Of a stretch of 64,000 nucleotides of DNA, positions 61,716-64,000 are shown piece by piece. Origin of the DNA: Eumeta japonica (taxonomy: Eukaryota; Arthropoda; Insecta; Lepidoptera; Psychidae); assembly GCA_005406025.1 (NCBI GenBank), contig BGZK01000704.1, positions 186,001 to 250,000 on the forward strand, read 5' to 3'. Under the pieces are notes generated by a model. That model was given only the letters and a program-made list of their open reading frames with translations. It ran no database searches and was not told the origin of the DNA. Within the stretch, counting starts at the first letter, position 1. The number at the start of each line of letters is the position of its first letter. A program made the translations under genes and the position numbers.

Positions 61716-63318
61716 TTTATTACTTTGCAAAAAAAAAAACCATTTTGTTTTTAGTATTTTTATTAGCGTTTACATCTGTAGTTGCTTGTATAAATCACAT
61801 TAAATACATGAGATAATTATAATAGTTTGGAAATTGTTCCTTATTTACTCCCGTGTTGACGATTATAGATACTATTAATCTCCTTAACATTTATAAACTA
61901 TGGAAGACCAGGGTTAATGGCGTAATTTCAACTATAAAAAAATTGGCACGCTATATTATCAAAGTTTGAAATGCAAAATTATTTATGGGAGTAAACTGTA
62001 GCCATACACTTACAAGATTCCAAACATTGTGTGCTGCGAACGAAAACGGTTATTACATTAAAAAATTCGCGTATGTTTTCACTTATTACAATCAATAAAG
62101 GCAGTTATTTTCGACAATACGTCCGATATTCTTAAAATTTAATCGACGATAAATACATTTCATGCTTCATTGTTAACATTTGAAAACTTTAGAAAACCTT
62201 TATCGAGGCAGTTCAACAAGTCTGGCGATAAATACAAAACCGTAATAATAATTAATTTATCTCTTTCGCAGACTGCTTACAATACAAACGAGTCCGGTTG
62301 GATATTGTCATAATTCAGTCGGCACCTACGATTAATAACACCTAAACTAATTAGATTACTATTAATTATAAACAACTCGCTAAGTACTGAATACTGCATC
62401 GTCTAATGTAAAAGATCTAGTGATTAATAGTGAAACGATGTAGTTGATGTGGATGTTCACGTGATGGCAATGGTATTACGTGCGGTTCACGCCCAATTAA
62501 GGTAACGCTATGGATTACTGCAATTTTTCACCTTTTGGAATGTAGTTAATGTATAATATAATATGTAGTAATGTATAATGATGTAAATGTGATAAAAACC
62601 TTAGATTGGTCTGAAATTTGAGCACAAAGATTTTTTATCATAATTTGATTGCAGATTACAATTTGACTATCATTCAATATGATGCTGTCTACCCTCCACT
62701 TGTGGAAAAATATATTTTTTTGGTTGAAGTATCTTAAACATTTATACATACTTATTATCTCACTATAAACTGATTACTTTAGTCACAATTTAAATACAAA
62801 AACTAATGAAATAAATTTTAAATCCACAATTAATTTCAAAAGATAGCAATATTTAAGATTGTGTCATAATTTAGCACCAACGTTTTAAAATAATTAAATT
62901 TTATACGATTGCCATGTTTACTGATTTAATGGACTAAAAAAAAATTACTTTTGCCATTTTAATTCCCATGTCAGATTTTATGCTATACAGTTCTTAACAA
63001 CTATTTGCAACTTGTTTCTTTAAAAGGTGTAAATTACGTATATTATAATGTTAACTATATATTTGAACAATGTTACTACTTCTATATTTTAGAAAATCGT
63101 CAATCGTTTGACGCATTACTAAGATATTGATATGACCATTTTAATGAGGTACTTTGTACTTGTTATGACAATGCAATCTTCCATTTGGTTATAGCTGCAT
63201 GTCAATCAAAAACTTTCGTTCAATCGTAATTACAAACACAAAACATTATCCATTCGACAAACAAAGATTTTCACGATTGTTGCAAAAGCGAAAATCGTCA
63301 TTAAGACTAAATACAATC
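61716..63318. other. AT-rich stretch, no gene seen
   Basis: No coding frame, splice pattern or transposon end could be supported. A slightly more complex segment with CACGTGATGG lies at about 62430-62510. Confidence 0.5.
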
Positions 63319-63561
63319 TTAATGGGCTTTTTCGTCTTCATCACGCTGGGGAGAGACAGCCGACGCGACGCCCGCTGCTGACTTTAACTTCATCGTCTGA
63401 AAGAAGTGGTCGCGAATTGCAATAAACAAAATGTCAAACAAATAAATTACCTCAATCGGAAATTTAAATGCCATACCCACTCTATATACTTTATATACAA
63501 ATAGAACAGTAAACCAAAAACCGAAACTTCCAATTAGTACATTATTTGTTACTAATCCCAT
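63319..63561 (-). CDS. small single-pass membrane protein, possibly with a 54-base intron
   Basis: The minus-strand ATG at 63561 starts a short hydrophilic lead. A hydrophobic segment G-S-F-G-F-W-F-T-V-L-F-V-Y follows (about residues 11-23), then basic Y-K-V-Y-R-V. Read straight through, the frame gives 80 aa. However, a donor (GAG/GTAATT at 63450) and an acceptor (TTCTTTCAG ending at 63397) bound a phase-0, 54-base stretch. If spliced the protein is 62 aa, ending K-S-A-A-G-V-A-S-A-V-S-P-Q-R-D-E-D-E-K-A-H. That short GC-rich tail exon looks coding, unlike the intron-like part. Many mitochondrial and ER small membrane proteins look like this. I do not recognise the family. Confidence 0.45.
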   Translation of the reverse strand: MGLVTNNVLIGSFGFWFTVLFVYKVYRVGMAFKFPIEVIYLFDILFIAIRDHFFQTMKLKSAAGVASAVSPQRDEDEKAH

Positions 63562-64000
63562 AATAAGAAATATACGATAGAAATATCTTACAAAAGTTAT
63601 TAATTATAATAGTTCCAGTAAATGACAACAACCAGATATTGGTTTTCTGTACATAAAAAACAAAGTCCTTTGCTCCATCTGTAGTGTGTTATTAATTTTT
63701 TCGTAGCTCCTGAACAGGTTTTATACTGTTTTTTTTACAAAAATTCATGAAGTCGGATTAATTAAAGATCGAGGTGATGTGTAAATATATAGATGAAAAC
63801 AACATATGGCAATATTTTTGCACCAAATTGTCCTACAAAAAAAAAAACACCACAAAGTGTTATCATATACAAAGTATAAGTGTCGGAAATATAAATATTA
63901 AACATCAATGTCTTACATTACATCTATTTTATCAAATAAATATATTGTTTTGGATATTCATGGAAAGTAAGAGTTGGTAAAAAATCCTAACTAAAATTTA
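63562..64000. other. AT-rich right edge, no gene seen
   Basis: Upstream of the small minus-strand frame. No TATA box or other clear core promoter could be picked out against the AT-rich background. Confidence 0.5.

Overview
This window is nuclear DNA from an insect, most likely a moth or butterfly (Lepidoptera). It is AT-rich, and its genes are split into short exons with GT-AG introns. The intergenic and intronic DNA is packed with degenerate mariner elements, a tRNA-derived SINE, a jockey-type LINE remnant, a PIF/Harbinger remnant, MITEs, and short repeats whose opening words (such as TACTAGCTTTTGCCCGCG) I recognise from lepidopteran genomes. Species cannot be told from the sequence.

Layout. 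From 1 to about 19.9 kb there is no gene I can name. This part holds mariner remnants, a hairpin cluster, a MITE, and several GC-rich islands. It also holds circumstantial evidence for one plus-strand gene: a TATA box and donor-bearing 5' exon near 9.3-9.5 kb, and an exon-like reading frame with a poly(A) signal at 16.66-16.84 kb. From 19.98 to 28.86 kb, on the minus strand, lies a complete eight-exon Cyclin A gene (517 aa) with a pogo-like MITE in its fourth intron. From 29.6 to 32.3 kb are a dead jockey-type reverse transcriptase and a dead Harbinger transposase. From 33.58 to 45.86 kb, on the plus strand, is a complete EDEM2-type gene (ER degradation alpha-mannosidase-like, GH47, about 736 aa, eight exons). 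One of its introns appears to begin with GC, and two others carry mariner elements.

From 50.49 to 61.72 kb, on the plus strand, is a head-to-tail cluster of three testis-specific serine/threonine kinase (TSSK)-like genes. They share a first intron that splits the glycine loop from the rest of the kinase domain, and a phase-1 intron just after the conserved W-I-x-M-D-x-R motif. Copy 2 appears frameshifted immediately after its start codon. Copy 3 has an extra intron and contains a tRNA-Leu relic and a SINE. Near the right edge (63.32-63.56 kb, minus) is a small open frame for a one-pass membrane protein, possibly with a 54-base intron.

Cyclin A (cell cycle), EDEM2 (ER-associated degradation) and the kinases (sperm development in relatives) have no evident joint pathway; the kinases are linked by local tandem duplication. 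I did not find a defence system, CRISPR array or viral gene. The most distinctive features are the kinase cluster with its broken middle copy, the candidate GC-AG intron in EDEM2, and the unassigned exon-like frames.
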